Origin: Lachnospiraceae bacterium
GTDB taxonomy: Bacteria > Bacillota > Clostridia > Lachnospirales > Lachnospiraceae
Length of the DNA stretch: 64,000 nt
NCBI GenBank assembly: GCA_009774625.1
Contig: VSOB01000001.1
Span: 62,001-126,000, forward strand
Direction: 5' to 3'
Shown here: positions 45,979-54,449 of the stretch, piece by piece
How positions within the stretch are numbered: the stretch's first letter is position 1
Layout of the letters: every line of letters begins with the position of its first letter
The notes under the pieces: model-generated
Database searches by the model: none
Told to the model about the DNA's origin: nothing
The model's input: only the letters and a program-made list of their open reading frames with translations
Program-made: the position numbers and the translations under genes

Positions 45979-47253
45979 CTATCCTTCCAATGGAATGTCT
46001 ATATAGCATGTCCTGCCGTCAAAGCCATCTTTCAGCAATTGCGGCATCACTTCTTTCTGATTTGCTTTCCCCAGTCCCAATATAATGCCCAGATCTTTTC
46101 TGTTTTTAATATCTGAGTATTCTTTTATCTTATGATGGTCCAGCATAGTCTTATTCCCAGCTCTCGAAACCACAAAACACTCATAAGGAATATGAAACCG
46201 ATCCAGATATGCAGCATGCCTCTGCGCATGTCTGCCTGCACCATAAATAACAATTGTCCCGAAACGACCGGCAAATTCTGACAATTCACGATAAATTTTA
46301 TCATTTAAACACTGCTGTGCCTCTTCCGGCTCCATTCTGGCTATTCTCGCCATCTCATCTTCCGTCACATTCGAAACCCGAAGCAGCCATTCTTTATAAG
46401 CCATAAATTTCTCATAATCAAAAGTTCCATTGATACGGTAACTAAGCAGCAAATAAAGAGAGTACCGTTCAGATGGCAGGCCAGCCACCTGATTAAAGAT
46501 CTCCGTGTCTTTCCGGTAAAATACAGGCAAGTTTTCCAGCATACAGAGCCAGCACTGACTCCATATGCGGATTACTTCGGATTTCCAGAAAGAGTCCTTT
46601 TTAAATCTGGAAAAAATTCTTTCTTTGGCAGGAACAATAAGCCGAAGTGCACAAAAAGGATTCCTTTTCTTTATCTGTTCCAGATACAACGCTACATGAG
46701 AAAAATTAATACAGTCACTATTCAGATATCGCTCTGTCAGACCGCCCCAGTCAACCTCCCCAAGTATAGAATCGCACTTTACAATTGTACTTCCATACAA
46801 AGTCATCTTGTAAGTTGCAACTCTGAAAAATTCCAGCCGGTCAGATATGATTTCAGATACTGTTCCGGATACGTCGGCATTATCATCAATAAGCACCACA
46901 TCATATTCCGGCTGAATGCTGCGAAATAATTTTTCAAGAAACTGTCTGCTAAAATAATGGGCATCTCTCGTCATCCATATATAATCATATTTTTTCTTCC
47001 CTGCTAATTGGCGATACAGATAATACACTTTCTGATTAGATGCTATGGAAGAATCCAGCCTGACATAGTATATACTGTCCCGTTTCCATTCCTTACCAAT
47101 CAGCAATTCTGTCTGGTCATTGGTGCTGGAATCATATATATAAATATCATATCCATACACATCTAATGTCTCATATATATTTGACAAAAGTTCATGCAGA
47201 CACTCACTGCTATTATATGTCGGAATCGCAACCGCCAGTTTAATCCCCTGCAT
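45979..47253 (-). CDS. Atypical GT2-like glycosyltransferase with C-terminal Rossmann-like module (paralog of the 44504 gene)
   Basis: 424 residues with the same plan as the gene at 44504: LAVAIPTYNSSECLHELLSN at the start, YIYDSSTNDQT for the nucleotide loop, TRDA (95-98) at the DxD position, MTLYGSTIVKCDSIL, and a C-terminal module (IVIYGAGRHAQRH, GAG 338-340; GIILGLGKANQKEV). The N-terminal extension and basic linker of the other paralog are missing. AGAGG lies 8 bases before the ATG. It follows the CMP-nonulosonate gene by 4 bases. Confidence 0.78.
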   Translation of the reverse strand: MQGIKLAVAIPTYNSSECLHELLSNIYETLDVYGYDIYIYDSSTNDQTELLIGKEWKRDSIYYVRLDSSIASNQKVYYLYRQLAGKKKYDYIWMTRDAHYFSRQFLEKLFRSIQPEYDVVLIDDNADVSGTVSEIISDRLEFFRVATYKMTLYGSTIVKCDSILGEVDWGGLTERYLNSDCINFSHVALYLEQIKKRNPFCALRLIVPAKERIFSRFKKDSFWKSEVIRIWSQCWLCMLENLPVFYRKDTEIFNQVAGLPSERYSLYLLLSYRINGTFDYEKFMAYKEWLLRVSNVTEDEMARIARMEPEEAQQCLNDKIYRELSEFAGRFGTIVIYGAGRHAQRHAAYLDRFHIPYECFVVSRAGNKTMLDHHKIKEYSDIKNRKDLGIILGLGKANQKEVMPQLLKDGFDGRTCYIDIPLEG

Positions 47254-47257
47254 ATTA

Positions 47258-48427
47258 TTAACCTCTGATCTCTCCCTGAATTATCATATCGATGATTTCT
47301 CTTACGGCTCCCTGTCCGCCTTCTTTTTGAGTCACATAAGAAGCGGCAGCTTTTACTTCCTCAATCCCATTTGCCACACTGCAGCCAAACCCGACTGCCC
47401 TGATCACCGCAAGATCATTGATATCATCCCCCACATAAGCTACGTTCTGCAAGTCTATTTGATAAGTCTGGCATAGTTCTTTTACAACACTTAATTTATC
47501 TTTTATGCCATCCCTGAAAATATCCAAATCCAGCTTTCTGCCTCTGCGCCGGTTTAATTCCCTCTTTTCACCTGTAATAATCCCTGTCACCACACCTCTT
47601 GTTTTCAATAAATGCAGACCCATTCCATCCAGAGTATTGAATTTTTTCAATTCATCCCCTTTTTCAGAATAGTACATGCCTCCATCTGTCAGGCAGCCAT
47701 CACAGTCTGTCAGAAACATCTTAATTTCAGGAATCCGCCTGTCAGACTTTTTCTCCGCTGCACACCTGTTTCTGAGCTGCTGTTCAATTACCAGCCAGTC
47801 ACCTGGCTCATCAATCTCAAAATAAGAGCTCTCATCCATTTCATAAACGCGGATATTACCAGACAGCCTGCATTTCGACTGCAAAAGTGAATCCCTGTCC
47901 GTGATGTAAAACGCCCCATTTTCCACCAGATAACCCTCAAATTCCTGCCTTCTGGGCCGGGCAAATATATCATAATTATCCGGCATGGCAAGTCCTTTAT
48001 CATTTGTTTTCCAGCAAAATCTCTTTTGCCGGACAACAGATAACACACTGTCTGTATCCGGTTTATGAAACTCATAAAACCCACCGGTAAGATCCGCTGC
48101 AGAAAGCAGCGGGGAAGTTGCCTGTATCAGTACAATCGTATCAAACTGATACTGACCGGCAAATTCCAGCATGGCAGATTCGGTTGAAGCTGTATCCGAC
48201 GCACTTTCTTCACTCCGGCTGATTACACAGACCTTATCAAAGCCGAAGCCTTCCACTGTTTCTTTGATTTCTTCATGGTCAGTGGCAACAAACACCCTGT
48301 CTATATCCGGACAATCATTTGCAGCTTTGGTAACCCAGTATACCAACGGCTTTCCTGCAATTACCCGAATATTTTTCAGCGGAATGGACTTACTTCCCCC
48401 ACGTACTGGTATCAATGCTACATTCAT
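47258..48427 (-). CDS. CMP-nonulosonate cytidylyltransferase fused to KdsC-like HAD phosphatase
   Basis: 389 residues. Residues 1 to about 225 are a NeuA-type CMP-sugar synthetase (VALIPVRGGSKSIPLKN, IVLIQATSPLL, IDEPGDW). Residues about 230-389 are a KdsC-type HAD phosphatase with all motifs: LTDCDGCLTDGG, IITGE, KDK and YVGDDINDL. The fused phosphatase suggests a 9-phosphate intermediate, as in KDN or Neu5Ac-9-P routes. ATG 48427 has GAGGGA 5 bases upstream; a TTG at 48439 is less likely. The NeuB-like gene lies just upstream. Confidence 0.9.
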   Translation of the reverse strand: MNVALIPVRGGSKSIPLKNIRVIAGKPLVYWVTKAANDCPDIDRVFVATDHEEIKETVEGFGFDKVCVISRSEESASDTASTESAMLEFAGQYQFDTIVLIQATSPLLSAADLTGGFYEFHKPDTDSVLSVVRQKRFCWKTNDKGLAMPDNYDIFARPRRQEFEGYLVENGAFYITDRDSLLQSKCRLSGNIRVYEMDESSYFEIDEPGDWLVIEQQLRNRCAAEKKSDRRIPEIKMFLTDCDGCLTDGGMYYSEKGDELKKFNTLDGMGLHLLKTRGVVTGIITGEKRELNRRRGRKLDLDIFRDGIKDKLSVVKELCQTYQIDLQNVAYVGDDINDLAVIRAVGFGCSVANGIEEVKAAASYVTQKEGGQGAVREIIDMIIQGEIRG

Positions 48428-48435
48428 ATCTTCCC

Positions 48436-49308
48436 TCAATGTTCCTGGTATTTTAATTTATTGCGTTGAACAGCTTCTATGTCCAAAATCTCTTTTTCTT
48501 TATAATGCAATGCGGTATAAGCTGCCATCAAATCTCTTTTCAGCTTTCTGATCCCTTCCGGTTCCAGAGAAGCCGCATGATCGGTCCCTTTCCAGGTCCG
48601 GTCAAGGGTATAATGTCTTTCTATGACGGACGCCCCCAGTGTATAAGCTGCCACATCCACTGCTATCCCCAGGTGATGTCCGGAAAAGCCGATCTGCTTC
48701 ACCCGTTCTCCATAAGTATCCTTTACACGGTTGATTTCCAGCAGGCAAACATCTTCGAACGGTACCGGATAGCCAGAGGTACATACATATACTGTCAAAT
48801 CTCTGCTCCGGCCCTTATCTTCAAATAACCTGACGATCTTTTCCTCTTCCGCATGCGTGGTCATTCCAAACGATATCTGAATCTCCCCTTCATAATTTTC
48901 ACAAAGCCAGTCCAGCATTCTGAAATGATTGTTGCATGCAGAAGGTATTTTAATATATGCCGGATGCAGTCCTGCCACCTCTTTTGCGGAAGTCAGATCC
49001 CACACCGATGTGCTGTAGACAATATTCATCTGCTCACAGTATTCTTTTAACTCTTTATGCTGATCAATTGTAAATTCCAGAAATTCCCGATGCTCTCCAT
49101 AAGTCTTACCATAAGAGTGCATAGGATTCGGATGCGGCGCATTATACTGTTCTCTCGTCAGCAGTTCACGATTACATCTCTTCTGAAATTTTACTGCATC
49201 CGCTTTGCAATAAATTGCCGCTGTTTTAATCAGTTCTTTTGCAATCTCCATATCTCCCCTATGATTGCATCCCACTTCTGCTATTACGGTCGGTTTTACA
49301 TACTCCAT
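48436..49308 (-). CDS. NeuB-family nonulosonic acid synthase lacking the SAF domain
   Basis: About 290 residues. The TIM-barrel NeuB domain is complete: VIAEVGCNHRGDMEIAKELI, DAVKFQKR, YSTSVWDL, KIPSACNNH, GFSGHHLGIAVDVAAYTLGA, and ERHYTLDRTWKGTDHAASLEP. Typical sialic acid synthases have about 340 residues with a C-terminal antifreeze-like SAF domain; this one stops soon after the barrel. It condenses PEP with a hexose or N-acetylhexosamine (or its 6-phosphate). No NeuC epimerase is present, so the acceptor may be Man-6-P rather than ManNAc; this is inferred. ATG 49308 has better AGGAG spacing than 49311. Confidence 0.88.
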   Translation of the reverse strand: MEYVKPTVIAEVGCNHRGDMEIAKELIKTAAIYCKADAVKFQKRCNRELLTREQYNAPHPNPMHSYGKTYGEHREFLEFTIDQHKELKEYCEQMNIVYSTSVWDLTSAKEVAGLHPAYIKIPSACNNHFRMLDWLCENYEGEIQISFGMTTHAEEEKIVRLFEDKGRSRDLTVYVCTSGYPVPFEDVCLLEINRVKDTYGERVKQIGFSGHHLGIAVDVAAYTLGASVIERHYTLDRTWKGTDHAASLEPEGIRKLKRDLMAAYTALHYKEKEILDIEAVQRNKLKYQEH

Positions 49309-49339
49309 CATATTCTCCTATCTTCTTATCCCTGTTGTT

Positions 49340-50851
49340 TTAAATACAAATCATATTTTTGACACCTTTTTTATTCAGATCAATCAATATATCCTTCTGC
49401 ACAGTCCGGTTCCGCTGGGAAATAATAAACACATCCTGTTCCGTATACTGTGTTTCTCCCCAGATCACCACCCTTTTCCCGGCATAACATTCCCTGTCCT
49501 TTTTGTCTTGCATAATTAAAAATTCAAATACGGTTCCTCCAAAATTCTCAACTATACTTTTCCAGATAACAGCGTCTCTTCCACAGCCACAAATTATAAT
49601 CCGCTGTTTTCTCCAATTAATTTCTGACAAAGCATTTATAAAATCAATAATACCATTTCTTTCTTTATCTGCTGTAAAAGAACGCATATCCCAAATGAAA
49701 TCACGCCGGTTGTCTTTCATATTTAATTCCTCATATGATATATTAAGATATCTTTCACAGATAAATTTCAAATGTGTATTAAAAATATCGGCTTCATCGG
49801 GTGTCTCACAGCATCTCCATTTTACGTAGTTCTCATCGCAGATCAGTTCAAACGGCGTAAACACAGAAAAGTATAAGAAGTTCAGATACATATCATCATA
49901 TCCACATTTTTTCTTTATATCAAACTGATTGATAATCTTATCGGAATAGAACTGCCTTGAGAAATCAATTACCTGCTTTCCAAACAGCATCGCCTCAAAT
50001 GAGATATTGGATCCTGACGATACCACAGTTTTACATTTACTGATAAATTTCAAAGAACTGCCGGACAGATCTCTCGGCCCATATTCCTTATGGTCTATAT
50101 TTTCTCCCGGATGTACCCTGTACAATATCTTTTTATCTCCATACAGAGTTTTTGCTGTCTCTATCATCTCCTTTTTAGGCCAGTCACCACAAAATTCTTT
50201 ATAATCCCAGGGTAGTGCTATGCCAATATCATACGTTTCTGTACCATTTAACAGATAGTTTAAAACAGAAACCACATCTCTTTCCTTTGTTCCGATCAGC
50301 AGTAATTCCAATGGGGTAAGCGGTTTTTCCAATAATATATTACTTTTTACTTTATCAAATTCTTTATATCGGTTTCTCCCTTCTGTATCACTGTTCATTA
50401 CCTCGCTTTCCAGAAACCAGCATAAATCAAAATTATAATAATTGTCTTTGCGTAAGGCTGACAGTTCAATATATTTCAGACACAATCCCCTTTTTCTGCA
50501 GGCCGCCTCAAGCGACACATTTTTATACAGGGCATAAACCACCGTAATATCCTCAATCTCCTGCAGTCTGGCAAAATTGTCCTCAAAAAATGTTACCAAA
50601 TTGTTCATAGAGTGCCGGGTGGAAAAATAGGCAAATTCAATTTCATTTTCAAACTGCCCCGACAGTTGTTGCTCTGTCTTCTCCGGGAATATCACGATAT
50701 TTTGGGCAGCTCTTTCCCGGTCTGTAAATCGGGAAGTCATCTTCTCCTGGACAATATAATATATAGTCCCTTTTGCATTGTCCTCAAAATTCCTGAGCCA
50801 ATTATATGTCATTATGTGCGAATGAAAATTCATCAATACCGGAACTATCAT
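49340..50851 (-). CDS. Putative GT-B capsule-synthesis / nonulosonate transferase-like protein with C-terminal Rossmann-like module
   Basis: 503 residues. I do not recognise the family with certainty. The middle has ILYRVHPGENIDH and, 30 residues later, SSGSNISFEAMLFGKQVIDF, which look like the HP and SS donor-site motifs of bacterial sialyltransferase/KpsS-type GT-B enzymes. The C-terminus (about 417-503) is a divergent copy of the shared module (RIIICGCGRDAVIW). ATG 50851 has GGGAG 7 bases upstream. It is directly upstream of the NeuB-like and NeuA-HAD genes, so transfer of a CMP-nonulosonate is the best guess. Confidence 0.68.
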   Translation of the reverse strand: MIVPVLMNFHSHIMTYNWLRNFEDNAKGTIYYIVQEKMTSRFTDRERAAQNIVIFPEKTEQQLSGQFENEIEFAYFSTRHSMNNLVTFFEDNFARLQEIEDITVVYALYKNVSLEAACRKRGLCLKYIELSALRKDNYYNFDLCWFLESEVMNSDTEGRNRYKEFDKVKSNILLEKPLTPLELLLIGTKERDVVSVLNYLLNGTETYDIGIALPWDYKEFCGDWPKKEMIETAKTLYGDKKILYRVHPGENIDHKEYGPRDLSGSSLKFISKCKTVVSSGSNISFEAMLFGKQVIDFSRQFYSDKIINQFDIKKKCGYDDMYLNFLYFSVFTPFELICDENYVKWRCCETPDEADIFNTHLKFICERYLNISYEELNMKDNRRDFIWDMRSFTADKERNGIIDFINALSEINWRKQRIIICGCGRDAVIWKSIVENFGGTVFEFLIMQDKKDRECYAGKRVVIWGETQYTEQDVFIISQRNRTVQKDILIDLNKKGVKNMICI

Positions 50852-50907
50852 ACTGTCTCTCCCTTTCATAGATCATACAGATCAAAAATCCTGTTATACC
50901 ATTCCCG

Positions 50908-52044
50908 TCAGATACCTGACCATAGATATAATACATGCGTATACTCTTTCAGATTCGGTTTCACTTCCCTGGTATTCTTTTTATCAAGTCCAATTATGAT
51001 TGCCGCATCTTTTTTCACTTCCGATAATCTTATGACTGGCTCTTCTTCCTGATTATTTCCTGTTTGATCATCAGAAATAATAAATCCCCCAAACGCTTTC
51101 ATATTTTCTTTGAACCGATACAAAACCTGATGGGCAAAGATGCCTGCCCCATATATGAATATTTTTCCATGTGCGGCACAGAATCGTTCCACTTCTTCTG
51201 CTGAACAGGTTATCACATCATGGATATATTTCCTTTCCTGTAATTCTCTTTTTCTCTCCGATTCCCAATCATACTCAATATTGTATAATCTTTTTGCATT
51301 TTGTAAAATATATTCTATGCTGTAATCCGAGTGACTTTCTATATATTTCAGCGCTGCAACGCAATTATCCCTTTCATAATATTTGGAAGAGAAACACTTC
51401 TTTTTCATAAAAGGGAGATGGAAATCCCTGATGCAATAGTTAGGTGATTTATAAATATTAAAATTATTAAACGGAACCAGATGTCCTGGCCTGAAGCCTG
51501 CATCCAGTAAAAATTTATAAATGCCAAATTCAAAGTCAGAATACAAATTAACAAGCCGTATTGTATTCCTGTTTATTTTATAATCAAAAAATTCCACTAC
51601 TTTTGGTAATGCCCGTCTTCTGAATACCAGAAAATAAGATTGCAGATGAGACAGGAAATTATTATCTATATAATTCAATCCCCAGAAATCCACATCTTTT
51701 CCCTCCATTGATTCAAAAATCACATCAAATGGAATAAAGGGGCCATAACAGGTATCGTTTGACAGGACAATTTCATCATATAATGCGATGTCATCATTCA
51801 GGATATCCTGAATAACATATTGATAGGCCCCTGCATCAAATCCTTTATTCTCACGGACATATACTTCCTCTGAATATTCTGTCAGTTTCCTGTAATTTTC
51901 ATCATCAAGAGCAGCGTTGGAAACAATGATCAGTCTGCTTACCGCTTTTAATAAACTTTCAATGTAATATTTTACGTATTCGTCTACTGTACCATCTTTA
52001 TCCCAGATTACAAATATCGCCAGCCTCCTGATATCCTTTCTCAT
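50908..52044 (-). CDS. RgpF-like (rhamnan synthesis F) glycosyltransferase with C-terminal Rossmann-like module
   Basis: 378 residues. The N-terminal part has the RgpF signature ENKGFDAGAYQYVI, with LIIVSNAAL before and VLSNDTCYGPF and FRRRALP after, as in rhamnan-backbone proteins of streptococci. Residues about 294-378 are the shared module (KIFIYGAGIFAHQVLYRF, then IIIGLDKKNTREV). Start ATG 52044 (GAGGTG 5 bases upstream) overlaps the radical SAM stop as ATGA. It is probably a transferase acting on rhamnose or another deoxy sugar; no dTDP-rhamnose genes are in this window. Confidence 0.82.
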   Translation of the reverse strand: MRKDIRRLAIFVIWDKDGTVDEYVKYYIESLLKAVSRLIIVSNAALDDENYRKLTEYSEEVYVRENKGFDAGAYQYVIQDILNDDIALYDEIVLSNDTCYGPFIPFDVIFESMEGKDVDFWGLNYIDNNFLSHLQSYFLVFRRRALPKVVEFFDYKINRNTIRLVNLYSDFEFGIYKFLLDAGFRPGHLVPFNNFNIYKSPNYCIRDFHLPFMKKKCFSSKYYERDNCVAALKYIESHSDYSIEYILQNAKRLYNIEYDWESERKRELQERKYIHDVITCSAEEVERFCAAHGKIFIYGAGIFAHQVLYRFKENMKAFGGFIISDDQTGNNQEEEPVIRLSEVKKDAAIIIGLDKKNTREVKPNLKEYTHVLYLWSGI

Positions 52045-53213
52045 ATTTTCACCTCGCACTGTAAAGCAGCACTTACTGATATCCCCCCCCTCTTGAAACC
52101 TTTGCAGGTTTTACAAAAATTGGTATAACCCTTGTCAGTGAAGCCCAATCGAAATTCAATCAGTTCTTTATTTCTGTCTTTCGTATGTGTTCTTAAATCA
52201 TAGGTTTCTTCCAGATCCTGTTCTCCGCCAATTCCCGCCACCACCGCATAAGCAGCATAATTACAACTATATAATTTTCCATCCCGCAGTTCCTGCCATG
52301 ACTGGTTGCATTCGGAACAATGTCTGATTAGTTCTTCCCTGCTCCAGCCAGAATAATCTGTTTTTTCCGGAGCCAGATCCACCCATGAGTCCACTTTATT
52401 TATATAATATCTGATTTTATATTTTTCCAGTTTCTGAATCAACTGATCAAAATTCTCATTGTACTGCGGCACCGCGTCCCTGTAGTCATCTACCGTGATT
52501 TCAATTCTGTATTTACTTAATTTTTCACAAATCTCATCCGAGGGTACTACCGTTCCGTTCGTCACCGTTCTCAGCGTATCAATTCTGTCTCCGTAATTTT
52601 TATTGATATATTCGATCAAATCCGCAATTCTCGAATAAAGCATTGGCTCTCCGCCGCTTACATGAAAAAGCATAATATGATCCACATGCCGGAAAAACAA
52701 ATCCACATCTGCAACCAGACTATCCCACTGACGCACATAATATTTTTCAGCAAACGGATTAAAGTTCAGGCAATGCCTGCATTTTAAATTACATGCGGTG
52801 CTTGGCAAAAACGAGATAGAGGAAAAATACACTTTATTATATTTATAGACATTATAAACAGATATAAATTCTTCAATAATAAAAAAGTCAATGTCCTTTC
52901 GATATCCTTCTTCCAGCAACTGAGCCACAGCATCTGTTCTGGCAATCTGGGACATCGTAACAATAATTCCGACTTCTTCATTCACCACGGCTTCTTTCAA
53001 AGATATACATGGGACCTGCCTTTCGGCAAATATGATATTGTTTCCCTGTTTATCGGCACTATTATCTAAAAATGCTTTTATTTCCACCTCATCATGAAAT
53101 GCTTTATAGAACTGCCTTCCATAATCTCCTGCCCCAAATAGATAAAAGGCTTTCTTTGACTCTATATTCTGGTATATCTGATCAAATTCATGACCTTTAT
53201 TGTTCCATTTCAT
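52041..53213 (-). CDS. Radical SAM enzyme with N-terminal Rossmann-like module
   Basis: 390 residues. The N-terminal shared module (about 20-115; AFYLFGAGDYGRQFYKAF, GAG 27-29) is followed by a radical SAM domain with CNLKCRHC (C141, C145, C148), VSGGEPML, and a C-terminal cysteine-rich part (HCSECNQSW, YSCNYAAY, FCKTCKGF) that could bind an auxiliary cluster (SPASM-like). ATG 53213 has GGAGGAG 6 bases upstream; longer starts invade the next gene. Radical chemistry on a nucleotide sugar or glycan (epimerisation, deoxygenation or crosslinking) is plausible but not shown. Confidence 0.82.
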   Translation of the reverse strand: MKWNNKGHEFDQIYQNIESKKAFYLFGAGDYGRQFYKAFHDEVEIKAFLDNSADKQGNNIIFAERQVPCISLKEAVVNEEVGIIVTMSQIARTDAVAQLLEEGYRKDIDFFIIEEFISVYNVYKYNKVYFSSISFLPSTACNLKCRHCLNFNPFAEKYYVRQWDSLVADVDLFFRHVDHIMLFHVSGGEPMLYSRIADLIEYINKNYGDRIDTLRTVTNGTVVPSDEICEKLSKYRIEITVDDYRDAVPQYNENFDQLIQKLEKYKIRYYINKVDSWVDLAPEKTDYSGWSREELIRHCSECNQSWQELRDGKLYSCNYAAYAVVAGIGGEQDLEETYDLRTHTKDRNKELIEFRLGFTDKGYTNFCKTCKGFKRGGISVSAALQCEVKI

Positions 53214-53238
53214 AAAATTCTCCTCCATATCCGTTATA

Positions 53239-54387
53239 TTAATGTAACAATCTTTCATATTCTTTGATAAAGGGGAAAACGTAATTCGGTACATCAATAT
53301 AACCAATATTCTGTTTCATTAAATTTTCTCTTATTTCGCTGCCGGCTGCTGCAACAAGAATCTGATATTTATCTTTTTGTTCTGCAATCTCACTTAAATG
53401 ATAGATTACTGCATTACTTTCTGTAAAATCCTCTTTATTTCTGTTATCCGATATCACATGGCTAACCGCTTTACCGGTACGTTCTCTCAAAAATCTGCCC
53501 AGGGCCAGGCCCCTTTGTCCAACACCATAAACAACTGCTTCCTTTTCCCCTTCACAGATCTGCAGCAGATTTTGTAATTTTGTCTTTACATTTTCTTTCT
53601 TTTGCAGAGTTTCTGTATTTATTCTTACCGCTTCATCAAAAAACTCCATTTCTCCTTTTTCATAATGACGCTCCAGTACACCTCTGTACGTTTCCATGTC
53701 GTCAGGGCCTAACGGATACCACCAGGGCATCAGCAAACCGGAAAAATAGTTCGATCTGTATTTTCTGGTATCTTCATTGAGTAATACTCCCCCCATTTTG
53801 GGACAGGCACCATCGCCCGAAGGAAATACTTTTTCACCAACAAGCAGGTCAAACAATACTTTGGTCGCAATGGCATTGGTATTTTCTCCGGTGTGAGCAA
53901 ATACCAGATCATCCAATATGATAACCGCATCCTTTGATAAATATGGTAAACATATCAAAAAATCCAACAACTCTCCAGGCAAATAATGTATGGTATCCAA
54001 AATCAGCATATCAATATTATGTCCGATTTTTTCAATTACCTGAGCAATACTTTTCCCTAGCATCAATACATGATTTTCCATATGATGCAGATATTTTGCA
54101 GCATCATCTATCTGAAACCCGCATCTCTTTGATGTATCATAGTGATATGTATATGATACATCCACAGAAAACACTTTACTGTCAATACCCAGTTTTTCCA
54201 GGCAATTCATGATAACACAGCTCGTACCGCCTGCAGATACCCCAAGCTCTACTATTTTTTCAGGTCTTTTCTCTTTGATTAAACCACAAATAAAACCAAG
54301 ATCCTGATCCGACAACTCAGACTTCCGTTCTCCTATTTTCTGAAATATATCAATTGGCTCAAAATATGCATCTACGGTTCTGAACAT
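53239..54387 (-). CDS. SAM-dependent methyltransferase with C-terminal Rossmann-like module
   Basis: 382 residues. The class I methyltransferase core (about 40-200) has KIVELGVSAGGTSCVIM (SAM loop) and VIILDDLVFAH, resembling the CmcI/Methyltransf_24 type found in sugar O-methylation. A helical linker leads to the shared module (about 283-375; EAVVYGVGQRGLALGRFL, GVG 288-290, then VISDNRNKEDF). AAGGAG precedes the ATG. Probably O-methylates a sugar of the chain. It is the last (most upstream) of the ten proteins with this module. Confidence 0.82.
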   Translation of the reverse strand: MFRTVDAYFEPIDIFQKIGERKSELSDQDLGFICGLIKEKRPEKIVELGVSAGGTSCVIMNCLEKLGIDSKVFSVDVSYTYHYDTSKRCGFQIDDAAKYLHHMENHVLMLGKSIAQVIEKIGHNIDMLILDTIHYLPGELLDFLICLPYLSKDAVIILDDLVFAHTGENTNAIATKVLFDLLVGEKVFPSGDGACPKMGGVLLNEDTRKYRSNYFSGLLMPWWYPLGPDDMETYRGVLERHYEKGEMEFFDEAVRINTETLQKKENVKTKLQNLLQICEGEKEAVVYGVGQRGLALGRFLRERTGKAVSHVISDNRNKEDFTESNAVIYHLSEIAEQKDKYQILVAAAGSEIRENLMKQNIGYIDVPNYVFPFIKEYERLLH

Positions 54388-54449
54388 TTTTCTTTCTCTC
54401 CTTATACGCTGCTTTGTATATCATGAACTGTTTCATCTGATTTCAAAAT

